Assembly (NCBI GenBank): GCA_031002005.1
Contig: CM061919.1
Coordinates: 221,338,739-221,402,738, forward strand
DNA: 64,000 bases
Origin: Vandiemenella viatica
Taxonomy: Eukaryota; Arthropoda; Insecta; Orthoptera; Morabidae
Direction: 5' to 3'
The notes below the pieces were generated by a model, which was given only the letters and a program-made list of their open reading frames with translations, did not search any database and was not told where the DNA came from. A program made the translations under genes and the position numbers. Position 1 is the first letter of the stretch, and each line of letters opens with the position of its first letter. Positions 22,607 to 33,350 of this stretch are shown here, in pieces.

Positions 22607-24374
22607 AGACAAGGAGTGACGAGCCGGGACTGCGGGCGCTGGTTTCACTGGGGGTGCAGCGATGTTACTGACAGTGACTCTTGTGTCAGTATTGCCTGGA
22701 ACTGTCACTCATGCAGAATTATTGATCAGGAGCAGCGGGTTCTGAAGCTCCAGTCAGATCTGGCATCTGCGGAGAGGGATTTAAAGGCAGAAAACTCAGA
22801 TCTTAGGCTTAGGCAGAACAATGAGTGGAGGGAAGTCAGCTCTGGCAGGAGAGGTAGGAGACGCTATATTTCTGATGGTTTTCCAGCTGGAGACGTACAA
22901 CGTATTTCGACCGTTGTACTATCTAGATGGTGACTTTGAGTATCGTCAGGTTGGATTGAACGATCTGGAATCTTATAAAGTAAAAGGGAGAACTTTCTGG
23001 GGAGTATCTAAACGCAGGAAGGTACTGTTACTTGGAAGCAGTCATGGGAGGGGAATCAGTGAGATAGTTCACTCTGACTTGGGGCCAGATTATGAAGTCT
23101 GCAGTATTTTCTTACCAAATGCAGATCTTGGAAGTGTTGTAGCAAATGTCGAAGACATAGGCAAAGATTTCTCAAAGGAGGATTGAATTGTAATTGTAGG
23201 GGGGGCCAGAAAATAGTCTTGATATGGATATCAATTATTCAATTGAGGAAGACATTGCTCACACTTCCAGGAACACATGTCAGACCAATGTCGGATTTGT
23301 GGTTTGTTTGTACGTTATGATAAACTCTGGATGTGGCATAATATCAGCCGTACAAATGCATCGTTGGAAAGAGTTCTCTGGCAGCCAGCAAATTCTCACT
23401 TTGGTTTGATAGATGTGGTCTGTATTGCTAGGGACAGTTATACTCGCCATGGACTCCATTCGAATTTCAGAAGTAAAAGGAAGCTTTCGCTTCTTATTGC
23501 TGATGAGATCAGGGGATCCCAGGTGAGTGAAGGAGGGCGTTCCTGTTTTTAAATGGTGTTAACTCGCGGCCTTTTTTATGGCAAAATAACAGATGTATTA
23601 AGGTGTCTAAAAGAAATTAACGTCTCTGCTGATCAAAACTTATTGAAATTAGAAATTCCAACTGACATACAGTATGTATTAATAAAGTAAACAATTCAGA
23701 GTCATTGAATCAAAGTGTTTAGACAACTATTCTCCATCCAAATATAAAAAGGAATATTTAGTAAAATTGATGTCATTACCTTATGCCTAGAAGAGATTAA
23801 AATTCCAGAATTTAAATGTAGATATTTTGTGCATATGTGAACATCATTTGTTTGACACAGGAGTATCTCAGCTGTCCATCCGAAATTTTAAACTATGCTC
23901 TCATTTCTGTAGATGTAAATGGAGAATGGGGCAGTTGCCATTTTTATTATAAAATAATATTCAATGCAACAGTGTAGGTGTAAGTAAACATTATATAGGA
24001 CAACACTTTGAGTCATTGCTACTACGTTAAAAAAAAAAAAAAAAAAAAAATAGTTTCATGTGGAAATTTTAACGTTGACTTTCTTAATCACAGCCATGAG
24101 AGACTAAATATGGAAGCCTTGATGTTGTCTTTTAATTTAACGGCACTTGTAACTTTCCCTACAAGAATACAAAAAAATAGCAGGACTGCAATTGATAATG
24201 TTTTTATGGACATTTCTCAGAACAGTAATTACAACGTACTTCCAGTAATAAATGGTATCTCAGATCATTAACTGTTACGTATCAAGTCCAGAAACACTGT
24301 TAAACAGATAAAGTAAAGCTGGGTACATAAAAGAGATATTAATGAAAACAATATAAAAAAATTTCATACAAAGA
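22607..24374 (+). pseudogene. CR1-like ORF1 (PHD-SGNH) and endonuclease remnant, U4
   Basis: An extra T near 22,880 (GGTTTTCCAG) splits ORF1 between the coiled-coil and esterase parts. The esterase half, with block I LLLGSSHGRG, is open at 22,821-23,186 and ends at the TGA shared by all units (23,184-23,186). Further small indels hit the 3' half of ORF1 (near 23,302 and 23,536). The endonuclease remnant carries the 22-A tract. Confidence 0.8.
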
Positions 24375-25420
24375 TTCCTTAAAATAAAAGGTTTCCCTTT
24401 TTCATGAAGGCTCTTTTTGCTAGTGCTATTCTGCTTTTAACATCATTCCTGCTTTGGCCATCGGTTGTAATTTTGCTTCCCAAGTAACAGAACTCACTTA
24501 CTTCTCCTATTGCATCCGATCCTATTTTTACATTTACTCTACTGTGATTGGTATCATTTCTGCTACATTTCATCACTTTTGTCTTGCTTTGATATATATT
24601 CAGTCCAAAATCTTCCTTGAGTATTTTGTTCATGCCATTCAGTAACTTCTCAATATCCTCAGCCCTCTCTGCTAACAAGATAATGTCATCCTCAAATCGT
24701 AGCATACTGATTTTTTCTCCTTGAAAACTTATGCCACATGGAAATATTTCTTTGACTTTCATCATTGCTTCTTCTATGTACAAGGTGAATATTAAGGGGG
24801 ATAGACTGCAACCTTGTCTCACACCCTTTTTAAATGATGCATGTCTCTCGTGATTCTCTACTTTTATTATAGCCATTTGATTCATATATAGTTTATACAG
24901 GATTCTTCTATCTCGATACTTTAGACCTGACTTCTTTAAAATTTTGAACATCTTGTCCCACCTAACATTATCAAAAGCTTTTTCTAAATCAACAAATGCC
25001 ATAAAAGTTTCTTTGTTTTGCTTGATCCGCCCTTCAAGTATTAATCTTAAAGACAGAATTGCTTCCCTTGTACCACAATTTTTCCTAAACCCAAACTGAT
25101 CTTCACCTACTATCTCTTCTACTACCCTTTCCATCCTTCTGTATATTATTCTGGTCAGTAATTTAGAAGCATGTGTTGTTAGACTAATGGTGCGATAATT
25201 CTCACATTTGTCGGCTTGTGCTTTTTTTGGAAGTGTGAAGATAATATGTTTATTAAAATCAGTTGGAATTTCTCCTGTTTCATAACTTTTTGATATCAGC
25301 TTGAATAGTCTTTCGATTCCTTCCTCTCCTATGGATTTAAGAAGTTCTGCAGGGAACTCATCAATTCCAACTGCCTTATTTGCTTTCAGGTCATTCAGAG
25401 CTTTATTAAATTCTCTCAAA
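24375..25420 (-). pseudogene. RTE-like reverse transcriptase fragment (RT-B), U4
   Basis: 346-codon frame (25,419 to 24,379), residue-identical to U0, U1 and U2, with the FEDD box. One extra A at the join (CTCTCAAAAACAGG near 25,420) changes the frame relation to RT-C compared with the other units. Confidence 0.8.
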
Positions 25421-27034
25421 AACAGGATCTCCTAAGTACTATTACCCCAAAATATTTCATAGAATCGAAAATATAAATAACTAAACTGTTTATCTCGTAT
25501 TTCTGAACAATCTGATTCTTTGTGTTAGTTATGTTCATTGTCTTACACTTTTTACAATTTAGTGTGAGTCGCCACTCAGCGCACCAAGCCAAAATAACAT
25601 CCAGATCACGCTGAATTTCTAAGCAATTGGCCAAATTCCTTACTACCCTATAAATAACGCATCATCAGCAAACAATCTAAAAAGGCTTTTCACTTTGTCT
25701 CCGAGATCGTTTATGAAAATTAAGAAAAGAAGTAGTCCTATAACACTTCTTTGATGTACACCGAATGTAACATCTAGATTAGAAGAACTTTCCCCTTCAA
25801 CAACGACATATTGCGATCAACCAGTTAGAAAATCCTTTATCCATTCTCAAAGCTGTTCCGATATACCGAAAGCTCGTAGCTTCGCTAAAAGGTGGTTGTG
25901 TGGCAAAGAGTCAAAGGCTTTCTGAAAATCAAAAACAAAATTGCATCTACTTGTGAACCTGCATCAATAACTTTCATTACGTCGTGTGTAAATAGGGCCA
26001 GCTGTGTTTCTCATGACCTTTTCTTCCGAAATCCGTGTTGATTTTTTGTAAGCAAAGTATTTTCATTTAGAAAACTCATAATATTCGAGCATATAATAAG
26101 CTCCATAACTCTACTACAAACAGATGTTATGGATATGGGACGGTAGTTTCCAGGATCGCTTCTATCACCATTCTTGAAAATTGGAGTTACTTGCGCTATT
26201 TTCCAGTGTGAAGGTACTTCTCGCTATTCTAGGGATTTACTGAATATATCTGTAATATAGCCGATTTCCGCCGCATACTCTGAAAATACTCTTACTGGAA
26301 TGCCATCCGGGCCAGGTGCTTTCCCCCCACTTCAGGAGTTCTAATTGCTTTATGATACTTGCAGTATCTATTCGTAATGATTCCATCTCCAACTCGACAC
26401 GACGTGGGAAAACGGGAATGCTATCCTTATTTTCATCAGTGAATGAATTTTTGAATACATTTTTTAGTACGTTAGATTTATCGCGGCTTTCATTAACCTC
26501 GGATCCTTCACAAACTAGTGCCGGAATATTGCTGTTGGTACAACTGACTTTTCGAACATACTACTAAAATTTCTGTGGGTTTTCTGCGAGACTCTTAGAG
26601 AGAGTGAGTGAAAATCGTTGAAGGCCTCACGCATCACATTCTTCACACGTCCTCTTAACTCAGCCAAAATTGCTAAATCACTGCGAGATCTCTTCCTTCT
26701 GCAGCGTGCGTGTATCCTCCTTTGTTTTTTGATTAATCTTTTGACTTCGCATGTGTACCACGGTGGATCATTTTCCCCATTTATTTTCCGCTTCGGTATA
26801 TGTACCTCCATACCTTCCCTGACTATATTTATTAGTCGATGCCACATCTCTTCAACGGTGTCCTTTGTTAACTTAAAGTTATGGTAATTATTCCTCAGGT
26901 AGGTTCTAAAACACTCCTTTGAGGCCTTACTGAATCTGTATACAATCCGCCCTTTTTTCCTTTTTCGCTTGGTCATTAATTTGATAGTCGCAATTACCGC
27001 TTTGTGATCGCTTATTCCAGTGGTTGTTGAAATG
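25421..27034 (-). pseudogene. Jockey-like RT fragment (RT-C), U4
   Basis: Same fragment as U1, with the 153-codon endonuclease-end and linker frame open again (26,976 to 26,515). RT blocks remain broken by the ancestral stops. Confidence 0.75.
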
Positions 27035-27391
27035 AGGGTATTAGAGTATCTAGTAAAACAAAAAGGGACCTGTACTTAAAAGCAAGAGAATCAGATAATT
27101 ATACACTGAAACCTCATTATAAACTTTATTCTAAAATAGTAAGAAATGTAATAAGAAAGGCCAAGAAGAGGTATATATCAGAGAAAATAGAGAATTCAGG
27201 CAATAAGATGAAAACTATACGGCATATAATAAAAACTGAAACAGGAAAATCTGTAAATCACTATAAAGACATAAATATAGAACAAAATGGATCTGTGCAT
27301 AGTGAAGTAGGGGAAGTTTGTGAAATATTTAACAAACATTTTACTACATTTGTAGAGAAATTAGGCATAAAAAAGCAATCCCCACATAGTG

Positions 27392-28345
27392 AGACAAGGA
27401 GTGACGAGCCGGGACTGCGGGCGCTGGTTTCACTGGGGGTGCAGCGATGTTACTGACAGTGACTCTTGTGTCAGTATTGCCTGGAACTGTCACTCATGCA
27501 GAATTATTGATCAGGAGCAGCGGGTTCTGAAGCTCCAGTCAGATCTGGCATCTGCGGAGAGGGATTTAAAGGCAGAAAACTCAGATCTTAGGCTTAGGCA
27601 GAACAATGAGTGGAGGGAAGTCAGCTCTGGCAGGAGAGGTAGGAGACGCTATATTTCTGATGGTTTCCAGCTGGAGACGTCCAACGTATTTCGGCCGTTG
27701 TACTATCTAGATGGTGACTTTGAGTATCGTCAGGTTGGATTGAACGATCTGGAATCTTATAAAGTAAAAGGGAGAACTTTCTGGGGAGTATCTAAACGCA
27801 GGAAGGTACTGTTACTTGGAAGCAGTCATGGGAGGGGAATCAGTGAGATAGTTCACTCTGACTTGGGGCCAGATTATGAAGTCTGCAGTATTTTCTTACC
27901 AAATGCAGATCTTGGAAGTGTTGTAGCAAATGTCGAAGACATAGGCAAAGATTTCTCAAAGGAGGATTGAATTGTAATTGTAGGGGGGCCAGAAAATAGT
28001 CTTGATATGGATATCAATTATTCAATTGAGGAAGACATTGCTCACACTTCCAGGAACACATGTCAGACCAATGTCGGATTTGTGGGTTTGTTTGTACGTT
28101 ATGATAAACTCTGGATGTGGCATAATATCAGCCGTACAAATGCATCGTTGGAAAGAGTTCTCTGTCAGCCAGCCAATTCTCACTTTGGTTTGATAGATGT
28201 GGCCTGTATTGCTAGGGACAGTTATACTCGCCATGGACTCCATTCGAATTTCAGAAGTAAAAGGAAGCTTTCGCTTCTTATTGCTGATGAGATCAGGGGA
28301 TCCCAGGTGAGTGAAGGAGGTGTTCCTGTTTTTAAATGGTGTTAA
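27392..28345 (+). pseudogene. CR1-like ORF1 (PHD-SGNH), U5
   Basis: One frame from about 27,389 to 28,345, broken only by TGA at 27,968-27,970, between esterase block I (LLLGSSHGRG) and block III (GGPEN). Starts inside the PHD finger like the other units, because it lies to the right of a tandem join. Small differences from all other units lie near 28,165 (CTGTCAGCCAGCC). This copy could belong either to the array or to the resident element; the break in identity at about 28,615 favours the array. Confidence 0.8.
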
Positions 28346-28615
28346 CTCGCGGCCTTTTTTATGGCAAAATAACAGATGTATTAAGGTGTCTAAAAGAAAT
28401 TAACGTCTCTGCTGATCAAAACTTATTGAAATTAGAAATTCCAACTGACATACCAGTATGTATTAATAAAGTAAACAATTCAGAGTCATTGAATCAAAGT
28501 GTTTAGACAACTATTCTCCATCCAAATATAAAAGGAATATTTAGTAAAATTGATGTCATTACCTTATGCCTAGAAGAGATTAAAATTCCAGAAATTTAAA
28601 TGTAGATGTTTTGTG
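27392..28615. repeat. Array unit U5 (right partial)
   Basis: Only ORF1 and the start of the endonuclease. Near-identical to the array up to about 28,612, then passes in register into the diverged CR1-like element. Shares TCCAACG, TTCGGCCG, GGGGGGCCAG and CTGGATGTGG with U0. Confidence 0.85.
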
Positions 28616-29270
28616 CATACCTGAACATCATTTGTCTGTCACAGGAATATCTCAGCTGTCCATCCCAAATTATAAACTAAGTTCTCATTTCTGTAAAAAA
28701 TGGAGAAAGGTGGAGTTGCCATTTTTATTAAAAATAACATTCAATGCAATAGTGTAGCCGTAAGTAAGTATTGTATAGAACAACACTTTGAATGCTGTGT
28801 TACTAAACTAGAATATGGTAAGGAAGAGCTCATATTAATAGCAATTTACAGGGCCCCCTCAGGAAATTTTAGTTTGTGTTTTTATCACAGTTAGAGTCTT
28901 TGTTACTATGTTTCAAAAATAACAAACAAATAGTTTTATGTGGAGATTTTAATGTTGACTTTCTCAATCAAAGCAATGGGAGGTTAGATATGGAAGCCTT
29001 GATGTTGTCTTTTAACTTAACGGCACTTGTAAATTTTTCCTACTAGAATACAAAATAATAGCAGGACTGCAATTGATATTTTTTTATGGATATTTCTCAG
29101 TACAGTAATTACGACATACTTCCAGTAATAAACAGTATCTCAGATCATGATGCCCAGCTGCTATGTATCAAGTCCAGAAACACTATTAAACAGATAGAAA
29201 AAAGTTGGTTTATAGAAGTCATATTAATGAAAACAATATAAAACATTTCATAGATTCCTTAAATAATGAA
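28616..29270 (+). pseudogene. CR1-like endonuclease domain, broken
   Basis: Endonuclease/exonuclease/phosphatase-type sequence: GGVAIFIKNN, LILIAIYRAPSGN, then LCGDFNVDFLN-type sequence near 28,938 and DHDAQLL near 29,146. The frame is open only at 28,700-28,894; a TAG after YHS (28,892-28,894) and frame changes break it. It would nick target DNA for target-primed reverse transcription in a live element. Here it is dead. Confidence 0.7.
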
Positions 29271-29419
29271 TAATGGTCAGAAGTGTACAATGCACAGAGT
29301 GTTAATGCAAAATTTGATATCTTTCTCAATTTATTTCTAACACTTTTCGAAGGAAGTTTCGAATAAAGGTAAGTTGTCAATACTCCATACAATGAACTAG
29401 GTAACGGCTGGATAACAAA

Positions 29420-31370
29420 GGGTATTAGAATATCTTGTAAAACAAAAAGAGACCTATACTTAAAAGTAAGAGAATCAGATAACTATACACTTAAAGCTCA
29501 TTATAAACTTTATTCTAAAATACTAAGAAATGTAATAAGAAAGGCCAAGAACAGGTATATATCAAAGAAAATAGAGAATTCAGGCAATATGATGTAAACT
29601 ATATGGTATATAATAAAAACTGTAACAGGAAAATCTGTAAATCACTCTAAAGACATAAAAATAGAACAAAATGGATCTGTCCATAGTGAAGTAGGGGAAG
29701 TTTGTGAAATATTTAACAAACATTTTACTACAGTTGTAGAGAAATTAGGCATAGAAAAGCAGTCCCCAAATAGTGCCCTTAGGCTTCTTCAGACTGCTTA
29801 CCCAAATAGATTTGTGGAAATGCAATTGCCACCAGTAACAGTCTCAGAAATAAATAAACTCATTAAACAATTAAAACCTAAAAATTCTTCCAGCTATGAC
29901 AATATTTCAAGTAAATTACTAAAAAGATGTTCAGATTGTATCGATCGTGTACTTACCCACATTTGTAATGAATCGTTAATTCAAGGTGTGTTTCCAAATA
30001 GACTAAAATATGCAGTTGTAAAACCGTTGTTTAAAAAAGGAGAATCAACATGTGTAGATAACTATCGTCCCATTTCATTACTTTCAGGATTCTCAAAGAT
30101 TTTTGAAAAAGTCATGTATTGTAGAGTAATGAAACATGTTACGCAAAATAATATCCTCACTAAATCCCAATTTGGGTTCCAAAAAGGATCATCTATAGAA
30201 ATGGCTATATATTCATTTTTAAATAACACATTTGATGAACTTAATAATAAAATGAGCCCTGTAGGAATATTTTGTGATCTTGCAAAAGCATCTGACTGTG
30301 TAAATCATGAACTACTTTTGAAAAAAAATGGAATACTATGGTATTTATGGAATCGCAGGTAAATGGTTTAGATCAAACATGGAAAGTCGAATGCAAAAAG
30401 TGTCCATTTTTGATACTAAAATAAACAAAGACGCTTCATCAAACTGGGAAAAATTAAAACATGGAATTCCAGGACCCCTCCTCTTTTTGTTGTATATCAG
30501 TGACCTTCCTGGAAACTTATCTGACAAAGTTAAGAGTGTTTTATTTGCAGATGACACTAACCTGACTGTGAGAAAAACACCAAACAGCAATCTAGAATTT
30601 AATGTAAATGAAGTACTTAGTGAAGTAGCAAATTGGTTTAAGGCAAATTCATTAAAACTAAATTTTGAAAAAACACATTATATTAGTTTAAAACAAAAAA
30701 TTATGCACAGCCAGATTTACAAGTAAGCTATAAAAATAACACAATATTAGAAACAAAGAGTATAAAATTCCTTGGTATTAAAATAGATGAGAAACTCTGT
30801 TGGCACGAACATATCACTTCACTACTGAAGAAGTTAAGTAGTGCCACCTTTGCAATATGAACACTTTCTCTAACAGCAGATCTAGAATTAACGAAACAGG
30901 TTTACTCCTCATATTTTCATTCAGTAATGTCATATGGCATAATTTTTTGGGAAAACTCTTCGCAAAGTAAAAAAGTTTTCATAGCACAGAAAAGAGCTAT
31001 TAGGATGTTGTGTAGGGTAAAACCAAGAACTTCTTGCAGACAACTTTTTAAAAAACTCAGTGTTCTTACAATGAGTTCTCAGTATATATATTCTCTCATG
31101 TGCTTTGTCATAGATCACTGTAACCTGTTTACCTCTAATTCACAGGTACACAAACTCAATACAAGAAGCAGAAATAACTTGCACAAACCACAAACATCTC
31201 TGTCATTAGTGCAAAGAGGAGTTAATTATTCTGGTTTACATATGTTTAATAAACTTCCCAAGGGTATAAAACAATTTGCAGAAAATAAAGATATATTTAA
31301 AGAAAAACTGAGAGATTATCTTATTGGCAACTCCTTCTACTCCATTCAAGAATTTGAACAAAACAATTAA
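29420..31370 (+). pseudogene. CR1-like reverse transcriptase, broken
   Basis: Linker at 29,420-29,780, then RT: LKPKNSSSYDNISSKLLK, CVDNYRPISLLSGFSKIFEK, KSQFGFQKGSS, FCDLAKASDCVNHELLL (KAFD changed to KASD), LFADDTNLTV near 30,540 and WFKANSLKLNFEKT. A 15-bp in-frame deletion at about 30,468 removes the five residues of the usual QGSVL block, leaving HGIPGPLLFLL; the next copy (32,250) retains them. Frameshifts lie near 30,330 and 30,690, and a TGA near 30,857. The last part (30,927-31,370) is open and ends SIQEFEQNN. Several independent lesions make it inactive. Confidence 0.8.
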
Positions 31371-31591
31371 TTGTAATCAATAATATTTTGCAAATCACAG
31401 TTGTAAAATTTATGTTTATTTTATCGTCTTTATTTTTTTTTTTTTGTAACATATAATTGTTTTTTACTATGATTATGACTTATATTGTACGTATGTATAT
31501 TAACCATGACATGTTTCACATCCCAGAGGTGCTTCCTCAGCAGGGATCCATGAAACAAGATTGATAAATAAAAATAAATAAAAAAAATAAC

Positions 31592-33350
31592 GCTTCTTCA
31601 GACTGCTTTCCCAAATTGATTTGTGGAGATGCAATTGCTACCAGTAGCAAAGTAGTTAAAGCCTAAAAGTTCTTCCAGCTATGACAATATTTCAAGTAAA
31701 TTGCTGAAAAGGTGTTCAGATTCTGTCAATCATGTACTTGCCCACATTTGTAATGAATCCTTCATACAAGATGTGTTTCCAAACAGACTAAAATATGCAA
31801 TTGTAAAACCTTTTTTTTAAAAAAAAAGGAGAAGCAATATTTATAGTTAACTATCATCCAATTTCTTTACTTCCAGGATTTCAATGATTTTTTTAAAAAA
31901 AAGTCATGTAGAGTAATAAAACATGGTAGACAATATAATTTAATTGCAATGGATAATATCCTCACTAATTCTCAATTTGGTTTACAAAACGAATCATGTA
32001 TAGAAATGACTATACATTATATTCAATTTTAAATACCACATTTGTGGAACTGAATAATAAAGTGAGCCCTGCAGAAATATTTTGTGATCTTGCAAATGTA
32101 TTTGTATCTGTAAATTATTAATTACTTTTGAAAAAAATGGAATACTATAGTATTTATGGAACCGCAGTCGAACGCAAAAAGTTTCCATTTTTTATTCTAA
32201 AAAAGTTAAGATGCCTCATCAGACTGGGAGAAAATAAAACATGGAATTCCACAAGGTTCTGTCCTAGGACCCCTTCTCTTTTTGTTATACATCAATGACC
32301 TTCCTGGAATCTTATCTGAGAAAGTTAAGAGTGTTTTATTTGCAGATGAGAACAACTTGACTGTGAGAAAAACACCAGACAGTAATCTATAATTTAATGT
32401 AATTGAAGTACTTAGTGAAGTAGCAAATTGGTTTAAGGCAAATTCGTTAAAAATTAAATTAAAAAAAAACATATTATGTTTAAAAGAAATAATCATTCAC
32501 AGCCGGATTTACAAGTAAGCTATAAAAGTAACACAACCTTAGAAAAAAAGAGTATAAAATTCCTTGTATTTAAATAGATGAGAAACTCTGTTGGCATCAT
32601 GGAGGAATTCCTTCCTACATGGTTGGAATGAACATATCAGTTCACTAATGAATAAGTTAAGTAGTGCCAACTTTGGAATACGAACACTTTCTCTAACAGC
32701 AGAGCTAGAATTAACGAAACAGGTGTACTCCTCATATATCCATTCCGTGATTTCATGCGGCATAATATTTTGGGAAAACTTCACAAAGTAAAAACGTTTT
32801 CATAGCACAGAAAAAAGCTATTAGGATGATGTGGGATAAAACCAAAACTTCTTGCAGAATACTTTTTAAAAAGCCTTCTCAGTATATATATTCTCTCATG
32901 TGCTTTGTTATAGAAAATGTTAACATGTTTACATTTAATTCAAAGGTACACAATTTCAATATAACAAACAGAATAACTTGCACATAACACAAACATCTCC
33001 GTCATTAGTACAAAGAGGAGTTAATTATCCTGGGATACATCTGTTTAATAAACTTCCCAAGATTATAAACTGTTTTCAGATAATAAAGATATATTTAAAG
33101 AAAAACAGAAATTATTTTATTGGCAACTGCTTCTACTCCATTCAAGAATTTGAACAAAATAATTAATTGTATTCGATAAAACCTTTTGCAAAATTCAGTT
33201 GTAAAAATTAATGTTTATTTTTATTCTCTTTATTTGTCTTCATAACGTATGATTATGACTCATATTGCATGTATGTGTATTACCCTTGACATGTTTCACA
33301 TCCCAGAGGTCCTTCCTCAGCAGGGATCCACGAAACAAGATTGATAAATA
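31592..33350 (+). pseudogene. Second, older copy of the CR1-like RT and 3' end
   Basis: Homologous to 29,785-31,595, beginning CGCTTCTTCAGACTGCTT and ending in the same CAGGGATCCACGAAACAAG tail. It starts directly after the A-rich tail of the previous copy, so the two are head-to-tail. It is more degenerate, with many stops and A-rich insertions. HGIPQGSVLGPLLF is present near 32,240, but the catalytic box reads FADE near 32,340. The last readable block is FNKLP...SIQEFEQNN at about 33,040-33,165. The missing 5' part is the usual signature of incomplete reverse transcription. Confidence 0.7.

Larger units (their letters stand above)
22607..27391. repeat. Array unit U4 (complete, 4,785 bp)
   Basis: Linker 27,035-27,391. 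Mosaic variants: GACGTACAACG as in inner units but CTGGATGTGG and a G-run before CCAGAA as in the end units. Poly-A tract is the longest, 22 A (24,029-24,050). Indels stop at about 24 kb. Confidence 0.95.
3690..28615. repeat. Tandem array of a 4.78-kb chimeric retrotransposon unit
   Basis: Near-identical blocks recur head to tail. Natural unit joins (linker end ATAGTG followed by AGACAAGGAGTGACGAGCC) lie at 8,252/8,253, 13,027/13,028, 17,817/17,818, 22,606/22,607 and 27,391/27,392, giving complete units of 4,775, 4,790, 4,789 and 4,785 bp plus a left partial and a right partial. Order in each unit on the plus strand: CR1-like ORF1 starting inside its PHD finger (+), endonuclease (+), RTE-like RT fragment (-), jockey-like RT fragment (-), CR1-like pre-RT linker (+). 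The minus-strand block replaces about 145 bp that the diverged element at 28.6-31.6 kb still has between endonuclease and linker. No gene in the unit is intact. Confidence 0.95.
28616..31595 (+). mobile_element. Diverged CR1-like element carrying its RT and 3' end
   Basis: Continues in register from U5 but is clearly diverged from array units. It keeps everything the array units lost: the ~106 bp missing from the endonuclease (28,800-28,905), the ~145 bp between endonuclease and linker (29,270-29,417), the full RT and the 3' end. The 3' untranslated region ends with GATCCATGAAACAAGATTGA followed by an A-rich TAAATAAA-type tail near 31,560-31,595. It is the best guide in this window to what the array's CR1-like component looked like. 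Confidence 0.75.

Noticed and set aside
5242..25419. RT-B frames as working genes
   Set aside because: No start codon, truncated at both ends by junctions with other elements and an altered FEDD box.
3690..28615. CRISPR array or rDNA-type repeat
   Set aside because: Units are 4.78 kb with decayed retrotransposon genes, no short repeats with unique spacers and no rRNA sequence.
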